Assembly (NCBI GenBank): GCA_022828595.1
Contig: JAKGHH010000002.1
Location: 40,146,222-40,210,221 of the forward strand
Source of the DNA: Nelumbo lutea
Lineage: Eukaryota; Streptophyta; Magnoliopsida; Proteales; Nelumbonaceae
Length of the DNA: 64,000 nt
Direction of reading: 5' to 3'
Shown here: positions 46,121 through 57,490 of the stretch, in pieces
Position numbering within the stretch: the stretch's first letter is position 1
Layout of the letters: each line of letters starts with the position of its first letter
Notes under the pieces: model-generated
Databases searched by the model: none
Seen by the model: the letters and a program-made list of their open reading frames with translations, nothing else
What the model was told of the DNA's origin: nothing
Program-made: the position numbers and the translations under genes

Positions 46121-47255
46121 TGCCAAGGATGGGATGAGGGCAATAAGGTAATTTTACTTTCTTAGCTGAGGGCTAGTATGTCGAAGGGCTTCAGAGTCCA
46201 ACCTGAAGATCAAAGAGCATGTTAGAGGCCCTGGGTGTTATCTTAGGGGCGATGACTCCAATGGTTAAATTAGTCAGGTGCACAGTAAGGGGTCGGACGA
46301 GGCCTGAGAAGAGGAGCTCAAATGAGGTCATCTGAGTGCTAGAAAGCTTGAGAGTAGAAAAAGTTGAGATAGATTACATAGGGAGTGGCACACCTATTTA
46401 TACTTGAGCTCACCTGGGAGTTGGTTGAGGCTGTTAGTAGAGGATGGCTAGGATTTAATCCGGTTGATGCCATGTGGCACCATCCTGGCCCTACCACATG
46501 CGTCAACCGAGGCTGCTAGTAGAGTGGACACCTCGGCTTCGACTGAAGAGAGTGCAATATCATCACTAGGAGGCATAGGATGGCATGTTGAACAAAGACC
46601 TCGGATTCGTCAGAGAGTGCAGTAGCTCAAAAGGGTGGAGGCGTCAACCGAGGCATTTGAGGGCTCCCCTTAGTTGTCTCAGTGGTAGTTGCTTTGCTGT
46701 CACTCTGCCTCTTAGGAGTGTCATGGAGGGTCGAAGGCTAGGTACCGTGCCATGTACGGGTACAAGGTGATTGTGCCCTTCAGCCATGTGCTTCACAGTC
46801 GTTGTAGTGGACCCTTGTGTTGGATAGGCATTGGTGTCGGCTGATTGTTGTTGTGCATGGGACGGGTGACAAATCGATTTACTATAGCCATGTGCGAGAC
46901 GGGTGTTGGTGTCAACTAGTAATGACTATACATGGGATGCATCTCAGTATCGGTTAGTTGTGACCATGTGTGGGACAGACGTTAGGTCATGGTCGTACAT
47001 GCGACGGGTCTCAGCGTTGATGGGTCATGACTGTATGCAAGATGGGTGTCGGGTCGCCCAGGTTGAGTTGCTTCTGGCTCAGGATCAATGGTCAAACCGG
47101 CTGACTTGCTCAGTGTCATTTTGTATCCTGAGGTCACTGACACGTGTCACACCTCAGATTGGGCTGTCAAGTCTGCTGCTCCACGGCCACTAGATCTAAG
47201 TGAATCTGAACCATTCATTTTTCTTTCAGTAGGGCATTGGTCAAGGTAGTTGTCA
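46121..47255 (-). repeat. 3' LTR of Tat element
   Basis: Minus-strand ends are TGACAACTACC and TTGGCA. A TATAAATAGG promoter lies at about 46393-46402 and CACGTGTC boxes near 47140. Downstream (about 46290-46200) is the ATTGGAGTCATCGCC and GGGCCTCTAACATGCTCTTTG block that corresponds to the R/U5 block of the family A and B LTRs. Borders are inferred from the TG...CA ends and the adjacent purine tract; no second LTR is available for comparison. Confidence 0.65.
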
Positions 47256-47275
47256 CCATTTGCCTTCTTCATCTT
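47256..47275 (-). other. Polypurine tract of Tat element
   Basis: On the minus strand AGATGAAGAAGGCAAATGG directly precedes the LTR start TGACAACTACC. Confidence 0.55.
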
Positions 47276-47598
47276 GAACTTTCAGAGACCTCAACCATCA
47301 TCTTAGCCAATCCCTTAACCTTCAGAGACCTCATCCACTAGGTAAAGACTATATCCTTAGCCATGTCTTACTCTGATTCCAGTCCTGAATGCCATGATCT
47401 CCCTGACATGTCGGGCATAAGCTTGCCTTGTCCCACCACTTCCATGATGAGTCTGAGGGCTTGCCTTAGAGGCCCGAGATCTGAGTACTAAGGGAGAGGA
47501 CTGCTCCTAGAGGCGCCAAGAGTAGCCGGTAGGGCAATGACTCTCCCAGTGAAAGTGTTGGGTTTACAAGGCCAAGGGGTGACATCACGGCTGATGCC

Positions 47599-49665
47599 TT
47601 GGCTTCGCTCGAGGTGGTGGAGTGCGGTGAAGGCAAGGAGCTGAGCCCCGAGTTTGTAGACGAGGCTGCGGCCCAAGGTATAGAAATAATGCGCTATCCA
47701 CGCTCCGACATGGATAGCATACTTAGCATAGAGCAAGTGAGGGATCTTGCTAAGATGTACAACATTCCGAGGGGATATAGGCTTAGAGTCCCCTATACCG
47801 GTGATCGGCTGTGGCGACCAGATGAGGGCGAGGTGTGTGTGCATGAGCACTATTTCCACTTTGGCCTTAGGTTCCCCATCCCTCCCCTCGTCTCCGAGCT
47901 GTTGAGGTGTTACAACATCTCTCTCAGTCAACTTGCCCCATTGCCGTGAGGATGCTCATTTTTGTAAAGGTGATGGCTTGGCTCCGAGGTGTCTATGTGT
48001 CTAAAAAGATATCCTGGTGCATGTTCGTTCTAAGGAGGCACCCTTCTGGGGAGGTTTTCTACTACTTCTAGGCCCATCATGGAAGGGTGGTGGATAACCC
48101 ATCGTTTGTCCACAATTGGAAGAAGAAGTATTTCTTTGTGTCTTGTTCAAAGGGTTGGCCATTCACGTCGGAATAGGGGGAGATGGACCTCGTGGCCAAG
48201 AGGATAATGTCTTGGACAAGGATGGGGAGGCCAAGGTGATGAACCACATTCAGTTAATCGGGATTATCTGAGCTGAGCTCTTGGTGTCAAAGGAAGCTTT
48301 GGTGTGGGTTGGCCTCAACCCCACTCGCCTTGGTAGTGGAGCTCCCGTTGTCGGCTTTACTCATCGGCTTTCATCATTTATACCACATACCAACATGCTC
48401 ATGATTTTGTAGAGATGTAGGGAACACCAAAGAGATGTTGTTGTAGGCTGTCAAGTCCTTGAAGAAGAATCCTAACGAGGGGCCATCGAGAGGGAAGAGC
48501 GCTTGCTGAGAAGGACCCTCAGTCGAAGGTGTCTGTTGGAGTCAGAGCTGACAATAGGAAAGGGCCTGCCAAGGCTGGGAAGGGAAAGGGGCCTGTAGAG
48601 GTCGACCAGCGAAGAGAGCCTACCATAAAGAGGCCTGTTGATCCCCTCTAGCCTCTGAGGGGTAAGACATTGGCTTTAAAGGATTGCCCAGTCGAGGGTG
48701 GTGAAGGAGGCCCATGTACGTTGTAGGGGCACCCGACCAAAGGTGCAACTGGGGATTATCGCCATTTGGGGACCCACACGTCTGTCGAGCTTCATGATGA
48801 TATGCCACTGGCGACGCGTTGAATCTTCCGCCCTTAGTGGAATGTCTGAGAAGGTGATTCCTTGAGCACTCCAGGGGTCAGCTGATCCTTGCTAACTGGG
48901 GTGCTCCCGTCTGCAGATCGGCACTACTGGACCCAAGTCAGTGTACAAGGTGTCTAGGACACCCTGTTGGATCGTTTGGTCGACGTATGTGATTTTTCCT
49001 TTGGTACTTAGAAAAATCTTTATTTTCTTTCCATCCTTAGCTTGACGATTATATATTCCTTGCAGGCATCTTCTATAACTGCTGGCATGTGTGACAAGGT
49101 CGAGGTCCTCTTGGAGTAGCTGAGGACCTCGGAAGAGAAGAGGGAGCTACTAGAGCTTTGTGTTGCTGAGGCCGAGAGTGGCCAAGAGGAGGTGACCTAT
49201 TCTTTGCGAGAGGAGCGCCTACACTACAAAGTCCTAGTGGCCGAAAGGGAGCAACAAAGGACTGCCCGGGCTTCCCTCAATGAGGCAGAGGGGAAGAAAA
49301 AGGAGCTGGAGGAGAAGTTGTGAGCAGCTGAGGTGGAACTGCGGTCTGTCGAGGAGAGGCTGGCATCGGATGAGAGGAGGGCAGAGGCGGCTATGGAGGA
49401 ATGGAAGAGCACTCCAAACTTCTAGAAAGAGCTGGTGGCTTTTGGTACTACTTTGTACCTAGAGAGCATCAGGGACAGCGAGGCCTAGGTGTTGGCCTTG
49501 GTGCTTGAATTTGACATTAGTCAGTTGGGGCTTTTGCCTGATCCGGTGGCCAAGGGGTCCCAACCAGCCAAGGGGGTGTAGCCTTTCAAGGGCTAGGCCG
49601 GCGATGGCCAGTCTGCACAGACCGAAGTGGCTAAGGAGAGCAAGAACATTGAAGGTTAAAGGGTC
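47599..49665 (+). pseudogene. Antisense accessory ORF of Tat element (putative gypsy-type transposon domain)
   Basis: The first 116 codons are open and contain IPRGYRLRVPYTGDRLWRPD and HFGLRFPIPPLVSELLRCYN, characteristic of the plant 'putative gypsy type transposon' family (Pfam Transposase_28, PF04195). No ATG starts the frame; it opens with TTG after a stop. After the stop at 47947 homologous pieces continue in shifted frames (VVDNPSFVHNWKKKYFFVS near 48085). Then comes a long Glu/Arg-rich coiled-coil part (about 49083-49470: EEKRELLELCVAEAESGQEE, then LREERLHYKVLVAEREQQRT), also with stops. The protein's role is unknown; similar ORFs occur inside Tat-type retrotransposons. This copy cannot be functional. 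It is on the strand opposite to pol, as expected for such accessory ORFs. Confidence 0.8.
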
Positions 49666-50552
49666 ACGAGGTCTCCTTTTGCTGGTCCTTCCTCAACTTC
49701 CTTTTACTTTGTCACATTTTGTAAAGTGGCTCAGCCTCCCCATTCGAGGCCAAATTTTGTAAAGCTTAAAAGAATACATCAATGAAATATATTTTTTTAT
49801 GTAACTTATGCTTTTTGTTCTTTTTCTTTGTAATTTTCTTTTTTGGTGTGCTAGGGTGCGATGCCCCCTCATTCAAGAGGTCAGAAGTAGCAAGTAGTTG
49901 TTCATTACTTAGTTATTCGCTTAGGAAACTAACTTGAGGTAGCCAAGCTGAGGCCATGCTACAGTGTCGAGGGCTCGGAGCCCCTTTTCTTAGCGATAAG
50001 GGAAAGGGAGGCGAGTGCCTTAGATCTCGTGGCTCGTTCTCTATCCCCGTTAAAGTGGCTAGGCCAAGGAGCTATGCCGTTGAGGGCTTGGGGCCCCTTT
50101 CCTTATTGAGAAGGGAAGGGAGGAGAATGCCTTAGGTTGACTGGCTTAACTTTCCTGGGGGTTTGGATTGTAAGCCTTTGTGCAGTTGAGGCCATGGGGA
50201 CGTGCCTGGCCAAGATCACGAGTGTTTCCTACCTTGGAAAAATAAATTATCTATTTTTTAGTGTATTTGTTTAGTAAGTAGTGGGCCGAAGTTGTTGGTT
50301 GATACCATGGCCAAGGTCCCTGAGGTTCTCTGCCTTGGCAAATAAGGCAAGTAGGCGTACGACTCGCCAAGAGTCGTGTTCCTTGGCCATTGTCCAATCC
50401 AAGCATATGACCTTGGTGAAGGTCATGTGCTATGGCTAGTCGCACGGTCGAGGGGTCCTACTAGCTAAGCGTAGTAGGAACATTTACACTAAAGTTGAAG
50501 CTGAGGTGAGGGGAGCTTTGCACTTTTCATTGGTAAGCTCTTTGTGCAAGGA
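49666..50552. other. Tat element internal linker
   Basis: GC-rich linker between accessory ORF and pol end. It contains repeated GGGCTTGGGGCCCCTTTCCT-like blocks (about 49970 and 50085) and an AT-rich ATCAATGAAATATATTTTT stretch near 49780, possibly the transcript end of the accessory ORF. No coding frame is supported. Confidence 0.5.
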
Positions 50553-50746
50553 TTACATGTCACTGGTAGTAATCCAGAGGTTCTCGGAGTTCCAAGTATG
50601 AGGAACCGATCTTCCACCCAAGTGTTCTAGTCAAGAGGTGCTAAGGCCGATGACCTGCTTGATTCTGTAGGAGCCTTACCAATTAGAATCGAGGTTTCCA
50701 ACATTGGATTCGGACACCATGACTTTCCTAAGGACGAGGTCACCAT
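50553..50746 (-). pseudogene. Ty3/gypsy integrase C-terminal remnant
   Basis: Minus-strand translation reads DGDLVLRKVMVSESNVGNLD, then SNW-stop-GSYRIKQVIGLS, then HLGGRSVPHTWNSENL and a stop. This is the C-terminal end of a plant Ty3/gypsy integrase: GDLVLRK, the GPYRV-like step, and the (D)GRxVPRxWNxxNL end typical of Tat pol. Two in-frame stops make it dead. It fixes the strand of the element and shows that the LTR and the antisense ORF lie downstream of pol. Upstream pol sequence is missing. Confidence 0.85.
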
Positions 50747-50779
50747 CCAAGATAGTTCCCATAGATAACTTGTCATGGT

Positions 50780-51499
50780 GACAACAATAATCTACAAAGA
50801 TGGAGAGCCATCTATTAACACTTTTTTCCCATAAATAACTTTAGATGTTTTAAATCCTGGATTTACTTTAGTTCCCATAGATAACTTTTCCACATGTCTT
50901 GTTAGAGCTTTACTACACAAGACAAAAAAGGTTTGGGGAGAGAGGGTCTTCCTATCTTATCCCTCTACTTGGCCTGGAGAACTATTTATTAACACTTTGT
51001 AGCTTATTGTTGTCATGCATTCCATTACCCATCCTATAAGTTGCTTATGAAATCCCATGTTTGTGAGAGTTGTTAGCAAATAGTCCCATTCCATCTTATC
51101 ATAAGCTTTTTTCATATCAATCTGAAGAGCTATACTACTACATTTTACTTTTTACCTTTTCGTTGAATGATTGATTTTATGTGCTATCAGGACATTATCA
51201 GTAATTTGATATTGTAAAGAGAGATAAGCTTTGTGAGGATGGGTTTTACTCGATTTACCAAGATTTTGCTTTTATTTTGTAAATGACATTACATAAGCTA
51301 TTTGGTCTAAATTGATCCAGGTGTTCCGTATTTTTGCATTTTGAGACAAAAGCAAAAAGGTTTTATTAAGATCTCTAATCATCTTACCAAAGTGAAAGAA
51401 GGCTCTTATAACAGCAATCACATATTCTTTATTATATCGAGGGCATCGCTAGGGATTTTAACTCATTTATGGAATTTAGAGATTCATAAGATACTTGAG
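50780..51499 (-). pseudogene. LINE (non-LTR) reverse transcriptase remnant
   Basis: On the minus strand an uninterrupted stretch of about 50 residues reads QIDMKKAYDKMEWDYLLTTL, then GFHKQLIGWVMECMTTISYK and VLINSSPGQ. This is the LINE-type RT core with the DxxKAYDxxEW motif A (about 51070-51135). Further upstream, with stops and shifts, are NKSKILVNRVKPIL-like and QYRPISLCN-like pieces. Downstream, TLSPQTFFVLCSKAL and NPGFKTSKVIYGKKVLID remain recognisable. The copy is broken by stops and, at its upstream side, by a hAT-like insertion at 51508; sequence after that insertion (52379-52550) may continue the LINE. Confidence 0.85.
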
Positions 51500-51507
51500 G
51501 TTGGAGG

Positions 51508-52370
51508 TAGGGCTGTTCACAAACAATGCCAAACCGACCAAACCGACCAACCTGGCCCAATCCAACCCAATTTGACTAGTTTTTCTTCACCACCAGACGG
51601 TTTCAAGTTGTGAAGAGGGGTAAACCGAATTATCAATTTTGATTTCGGCTTTCTTATGTGAAAACCGAAACCGAACTGAACCGAACCAAGTTAACTAGTT
51701 AGTAGTTACTAGGTAATCCCTAACTAGGTTATCTTTATCCTAGTTACTTATTTTTAACATTAATTTTCTAGTTTCTTCTTTCTAGTCTTTAGGATTATTT
51801 TCTTTTTTTGAGTAGTAAATTTTACATCAAATAGGAAAGTTTGAATATGGCTATGGGGGAGGAGGGGAAGACACAATTTTAGTCAATTTTAAAAATCATT
51901 TTGGGATTGGCAAGCATTGCAAGCAAAATCCATATACCTTTAGACTTGCCAAACTTGGAAAATTTCTCATTTGATGCTATGATAGGAGTCATGGAAAAAT
52001 GGAGAGTGGACACATTGGAGACTTGGCTAGTTGGTTTCTTACACTTTTGGAAAGAGTAAAAGAGAGGTTCTCTCCTTTACACCAAATAGGGAAATAGGAG
52101 TCCTAGTCCTTCCTACACTAGAGGTGTAGGGTGGTGCATTGGTTGGTTTATGCTTTATTATGTGTGGTGCATTGGTAGGTTAAGTTATGCAAGTTGTGGT
52201 TGAATCATTCAACCAAATTGAGAGAGATTTTTTTAGCAGCCAAATCAACCCAAACCGACCTAAACTGACTAGGTCGGTTTTGGTTTACTCTTTAAGTAAC
52301 CCGACCGGGTCGGATTGGTTAAAAAAAAAAAACTATCAAATCGACCCAACCTGACCCATGAACAACCCTA
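51508..52370. mobile_element. hAT-like element with perfect 8-bp target duplication, 863 bp
   Basis: GTTGGAGG flanks both sides exactly (51500-51507 and 52371-52378). Ends TAGGGCTGTTCA and, in reverse, TAGGGTTGTTCA form the terminal inverted repeats. Subterminal CCAAACCGACC and ACCCGACCGGGTCGG motifs occur on both sides. No transposase is encoded, so it is non-autonomous. It lies within or at the edge of the LINE remnant. Confidence 0.88.
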
Positions 52371-52553
52371 GTTGGAGGATTCTAAGAACTCATCTTTTGC
52401 TTCCATATACCTTCACTTTGCAGTCGATGTTTGAAAGTCTAAGTAAAAATCTCTTTTACTTGATTTAGTTTAGTAATCCATTCATTGTGAGAACTCCTCA
52501 CCCCAAGCATTTGATTCCTATTTCTTTTAATCATTATTGTGTGAAAAAACTTA

Positions 52554-52850
52554 AGCCCCTTTTGGTTTCTAGGAATAGAGGTCTGGAATCGGAATCCAAA
52601 TGGGCTATTCCAATCTCAACTGTTTAGTTGGAAGGAATTGGAATCCCATTCCTATTCATACTAGAATGGCATTCACCCATTTGAATGAATGGTCATTCCC
52701 TGCTCCTCCCTTAGGAATGAAATCCCATTACTACTGATTCTAATTCTCATTCCCATTCCTGTCTGAATTAAACAAATTAGAAAAATAAAACATTCCGATT
52801 CCAAATCCAAAGATTTTCATTCCAATTCCGACTGCGTATCAAACGGACCC
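52554..52850. mobile_element. Tourist-like (PIF/Harbinger) MITE, 297 bp
   Basis: Flanked by TTA on both sides (52551-52553 and 52851-52853). Ends AGCCCCTTTTGGTTTC and, in reverse, GGGTCCGTTTGATACG are related inverted repeats. The interior is dominated by GGAATTGGAATCCC- and CATTCCTATTC-type blocks on the two arms. Non-coding. Confidence 0.7.
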
Positions 52851-52853
52851 TTA

Positions 52854-53846
52854 ATGTTCTCGTCTTCACATATAAACCACAAATTCTTTCATTTTTGAGC
52901 TCAATATATTTTTTTCTTTTTCTAAAATTTTGTTTAAGTGCTTTTGATAAATTCTCTTTATTTCTGGAGAGTTCTATCATGACGGCTTACCTCCTTTTAT
53001 TGGAGGTTTGGACGTGAAGTCAAGGTGCGAGAGACTCTTTTGTAGCGGAAAAATGACTCCACCGACCGACCAGAAACTTTTGCATACAGAAAGACTTGAA
53101 ATAAGCAACGCACATTAGTCAAGGCAAAAACCATTGATCGTTAGGAAAAAGAAGCTAAAAAGTAGACAGTTCACGTTACAACATCTTAACCATCTCTATT
53201 CCCTTGTTTCACCTAGCTCACATCTCTTAACAACAAAATCCAATAAATAAGCAAATACAGAAAGAGGGGCGTTTGGTTTACAACACTAATTAAATGCAAA
53301 AGGATGGAAGAAAGTCCAATACTACTTAAACTTCCAAAAGTTACGCTGGTTTGAATTGATGAAACCTTAAGACACAACAACAACAGCAACAACACGGGAC
53401 GAGCAGCAGAGGTAGGCTGTGACTGGCCGGCCGCCCAAGCGGTCAGCCTCGAGCTAGACTCTCCTATTGACCTCGTCCAGGCCTCTAGCTAGGCTGGCTG
53501 CCAAGCCAAGGGGCCATATCTAGTTGAGATTCACGCGTATCTAATTAGACCCTTAGGCACATGGACTTAGGTCAGGGTTGGCCCGTGACATCTGGTGGTT
53601 CAGATATGCTGTGTCACGGTTTTCTTAGACAAGCCGCCTTGGAAATTGAATGCAGAGATTGGAATACAAAGTTAAAAACTACCGAGTTGGATCCTGCCAA
53701 TAAAATACATTCTAACAACCTAATGATCTAACATCTACGTGTAGTGTCAAGTAACGTTGGGAGGGTGTTGGAAGACATTTTATGAGTAGGTGATCCGGAT
53801 TTATAAGGAGTTGGATTTAGGAATGTGAAATGGAATCAAACACAAA
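52854..53846. other. Non-coding spacer
   Basis: A GC-rich patch at 53395-53620 (CTGGCCGGCCGCCC) stands out but matches nothing else here. No gene recognised. Confidence 0.4.
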
Positions 53847-54210
53847 GGCAGCGTTTGGAATTCGTGTAAAACGTCATCGGTGTAAAAGTATACAGATGAC
53901 ATTTTACACTGAACCATGAAGAAGTGACAGTTGCACTTTTGAAAAGTGTGATGTGATTGATGTAAAATTTTACATCGATTTTATTGATATAGTATTTAAT
54001 AGCATCAATAATCGATGTAAAATTTTACATTTGACGAGGCTTTACACTGGTTCACGATGTAAAACTCCATTCTATCCAAATGCATGCAAAATTGAACCGG
54101 AATGGAGTTTTATGTCAATCATGATTACACACTCCTTCCAAATGCTGATAAAGTCGAACCATCAAAAACTTTTACATCATTCTTAATTTACACCAATTCC
54201 AAATGCAACC
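53847..54210. mobile_element. Harbinger-like MITE, 364 bp
   Basis: Ends GGCAGCGTTTGGAATTCGTG and, in reverse, GGTTGCATTTGGAATTGGTG match at 16 of 20 bases. Both sides carry AAA. Internally, GTGTAAAA/TTTTACAC and ATCGATGTAAAATTTTACAT motifs repeat in both orientations. Confidence 0.68.
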
Positions 54211-54410
54211 AAAATAATTTTTGCCCAAACCCAACAAGATCTAACTAGATAAAGAGGGGCTATGGAACTAAGGATTCTGCTCCACACCAGTCATAAATGA
54301 ATATTAGTGGTTCATTGATTTTGTAGAAAAAATAATTGGTCAAACAACCCATAAAAAAAATTATTAATTTCAGCTAATCAGCTAGTCCTTTCTAGCTAGT
54401 TTGTCTCACA

Positions 54411-55119
54411 TAGGAATGGCAATAGGTAGGGTACCCATGCAAATTGCCCTACCCATTCCGGAACCCGCCTATGTATCCCTGATTCCAAATTCGTCTAACT
54501 TTTCCTCTCGATCTCTCAAACTAGTCCACCCGTTAAATCCCTTGACCCAACTTTTCTACTAAAAAAGTATATTAATGCTTATAGCATGACTTAAACCTGG
54601 GTCAATTAATGATAACGCCAAATCTCTTAGCACTACTTTAAGCCACTAAGCCATCTTACCTTTTTGTGCTATTTATTGAAATAAATAGGTTTTGTTATCA
54701 TTTGTATTCATCAAAACAATCCATACATATATATGATTAACAATTCAAAATAAAAATTAAAAATTAAAAGAAATAATATTTAAAATTAGCATTTTATAAC
54801 TAAATGAAATAAACAATTTATCAAATCCAAATTTACACCAAATGATGATTTTAATCCCATAAAATTTATACAAATAAAATATTAATAATAGAATAATTAC
54901 CTTAATACTTAAAACTTATAAATTTGTTCATGATATATAATATAATAGGTTCATATTTATGCATCCTGGGTATCGGGCATCACATACCCTAAAGTCAAAA
55001 CCCAAACCCTATAAGATTTTAATCTAAAATCCCCAACCCTGTAAGGTTTTGATAAATGGGTTCTATTAGAGCCAAGATGGGTCAAACACCTAAAAATTCC
55101 CATAAAATTACCATCCCTA
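54411..55119. mobile_element. hAT-like MITE, TAGGRATGGCAA family, 709 bp
   Basis: Ends TAGGAATGGCAATAGG and, in reverse, TAGGGATGGTAATTTT. Flanking 8-mers GTCTCACA (54403-54410) and TTCTCACA (55120-55127) agree at 7 of 8, as expected for a hAT target duplication. AT-rich core, no transposase. Confidence 0.78.
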
Positions 55120-55127
55120 TTCTCACA

Positions 55128-56784
55128 TATAGTGCACCCATGCTCAACCAAGCCAATATATATAAGCATTTCAAATACTTCAATGTTAATTGGTGGGGTT
55201 TAACATGGGTTCACCTTAGTCCAGACCTGAACCCAACATCAGATTATGGCCAACCCAATAGGGTCGAGTCAGTGTGGGTTTACCACTGAACTCAATTCAC
55301 ACTGAAATCTCTATTTGATCTTATTATTGGATTTATATTAGATTCAAATTGAATTCAGATAGCAATCAGATATTAAATGGCACTACTAAATACAACTAAT
55401 TAAACTCAAAATGATCAAGCCAACGATGAAAATAAAATTCAAAACATCATGGAATCCATTTTTTATTTCCTTTGTCGGTGTGTTTGTGTTTAATTGGAGG
55501 AACTCAAACATCATATTCCCTCAATGTGGATGCAAGCAATATCAAGAGAATCGGCGGAAACTGTGCTTGGATGGAAAGGAACTTTGGGAACTGAACTAAT
55601 TCTCTTTATTCAATTAATTTTAGATTCTACTATAACTTTTAATTACATATAATGAGAGGACGGGGATTCAACACTACACTCTACTTTGATCAAATAGGTT
55701 CCGATATTATCTCAATAAACTGTTCAATTTAAAAGCTTAAATTATTAGGCGAGGTCTTTAAATTTATTGTATGGTTAAATTTATTAACTTATATAAGATG
55801 TACTTCACCTTCAGGGTGGAAATTCATTTCAGGTTGTGTGTTATCCTAACAACGTGGCCAAATGAAGTCTTCGTATATAGGCATTTTGTTGGTGGGGATA
55901 TGGGCCCTTCTCTGATCAGTATTGGGCCCATTTTTAAACTGAAAACTTTCAACTACCAGCCTCCATGGAAAAAATGTCTGAATCCTTAGCAGGAAAGACA
56001 GTTAGTAGAGTCCACAAACAATAAATTGCCTTGTCTAGCTAGACACTCATGTAATCAGATGGTCGTTTTGCTGGTACTGCTTTACAAGATTGTGTGGTGA
56101 TTAATTGGTTTTGCTAGAAGAATGATTGCTGAGACATAAAAACCTTAGAGAAAGCAAAGCACTTTTTCTTGCGTAAACAAAAAGTAAAGCATTTAGAGAC
56201 AGTGATAGTGACCAGTTTCAGTACTAATTTGACTGCTAGTGGGAAAGCAACATAAGCTCTCCAATTTGTTTGCAGTGCAAATTTCATTAGTTCTGGTGTA
56301 AATGGATGAAAATCTAAATATGTCAAATGCAAATTCTGATTTAGTTTTGCTTTAGATCTGACATTATCTTATTTGCTTGTGAGAAGCAAAACAAAATGGT
56401 GTTATCCCCATTTAGCTAGCTCACATAGACTCAGTCTAACAATACATTGCTACTGTTATGAAACACAACCATTGTATGCTATTTTTATGCTATTGCTGAT
56501 TTTTGCTTTGAAGCCTACAATTCATTGTTCTAAGAGCCAACAAAATGGCCTTTAATTTGTTTTTCAATACAACATTTTAATTATGGGTTTTCTCGACTAG
56601 GAAACATTGATCCATTGATGTAAGCAAAACATGACAATTATATATATAGTGTCTTTTCATGAATAGAACAGCATCTTTTACATTGTGTGATTTAAAACAA
56701 ATATTGCCCCTTTTCAGAATCATGAACCCAACATCACCCTAGTCCTTTTGATTCCACTAATTTCATCAGAATTTTGGAAACTTG
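55128..56784. other. Non-coding spacer with a duplicated block
   Basis: Bases 56205-56320 (GTGATAGTGACCAGTTTCAG, then TACTAATTTGACTGCTAGTG) recur at 57650-57760 in the same orientation. Otherwise AT-rich with no gene recognised; CATTGAATTCA/GGATTTATATTAGAT sequences at 55290-55380 resemble decayed hAT-type interiors. Confidence 0.45.
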
Positions 56785-57487
56785 GGCCATGTTTGGTTCA
56801 ATTTTCATTCCTACCCAAGATGTAATTCTAAAATGGACAAAAATAGGTAAAAGTAGGCAGAATAAGAAAATATTGTGATGAATCAAATACTTTTTTCCTA
56901 AAAATTAATTCTTTTTAGACTGACAAGTGTCCTATGTTGTTCATTTTCATTCCTCAAAAAAAAAAAAGAAAAAAATTGTGTTGGTATTCATAAACTGCCA
57001 GCCTAGGTCTTCAACAGCCAATGTTTACTAGTTGGTATAGATGATTTGTAAAAGTTATTTTATAAAAGTACTTTTATAAAAGTGCTTTCATGTAAAAGTA
57101 TCGCAAAAATGCTTTTCATAAATTTTGTTTTTATATAAATACTTTTGTAAAGTGCTTTTGTGTAAAAGTATTTTCATAAAAGTACTTTCATAAAAAAATT
57201 TTTTTTGTAAAAGTGCTTTCACAAATGTAAGCATATATGAAAACAGTTTTGTAGGTAGTGTTTCCTCAAAGAATGAAAATGAGCAAGATAGGACATGATT
57301 ATTTTTTATGCTATAGGCTACTCAATTTTTGTGCTATGAGACTGATTTTTTATTCTAAAAAAATTGTGGCTCATGACAAGAATTTTGTAACCAAACACCC
57401 TAACCTTATTCATTCTTGCCTATATTCTTGCTTAAAAGGAGTAAGAATTAAAAGAATGAAGTCCAAAACAGTGAACCAAACATGGAC
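56785..57487. mobile_element. Harbinger-like TIR element, 703 bp
   Basis: Ends GGCCATGTTTGGTTCA and, in reverse, GTCCATGTTTGGTTCA match at 15 of 16. TTG flanks both sides (56782-56784 and 57488-57490). Inside, 57040-57215 is built from repeated AAAAGTGCTTTTATAAAAGT palindromic units. No transposase. Confidence 0.72.
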
Positions 57488-57490
57488 TTG

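Larger units (their letters stand above)
46121..50757 (-). mobile_element. Ty3/gypsy Tat-lineage element, 3' half only
   Basis: Read on the minus strand: the end of pol (integrase C-terminus, 50746-50553), a 0.9-kb linker, an accessory ORF in antisense (plus strand, 47599-49665), a polypurine tract (47275-47256) and the 3' LTR (47255-46121). An antisense accessory ORF between pol and the 3' LTR is a known feature of several Tat-lineage elements. Everything upstream of the integrase end (gag, protease, RT, 5' LTR) is missing; LINE-derived DNA starts at about 50780. The DNA is far richer in GC than its flanks. Confidence 0.8.

Noticed and set aside
47488..47931. Minus-strand 147-codon frame
   Set aside because: Antisense to the PF04195-like ORF, whose motifs are clear on the plus strand.
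47599..47949. Reading the 116-codon frame as a host gene
   Set aside because: Its domain is typical of retrotransposon accessory ORFs, it lacks an ATG, and it sits between a pol remnant and an LTR.
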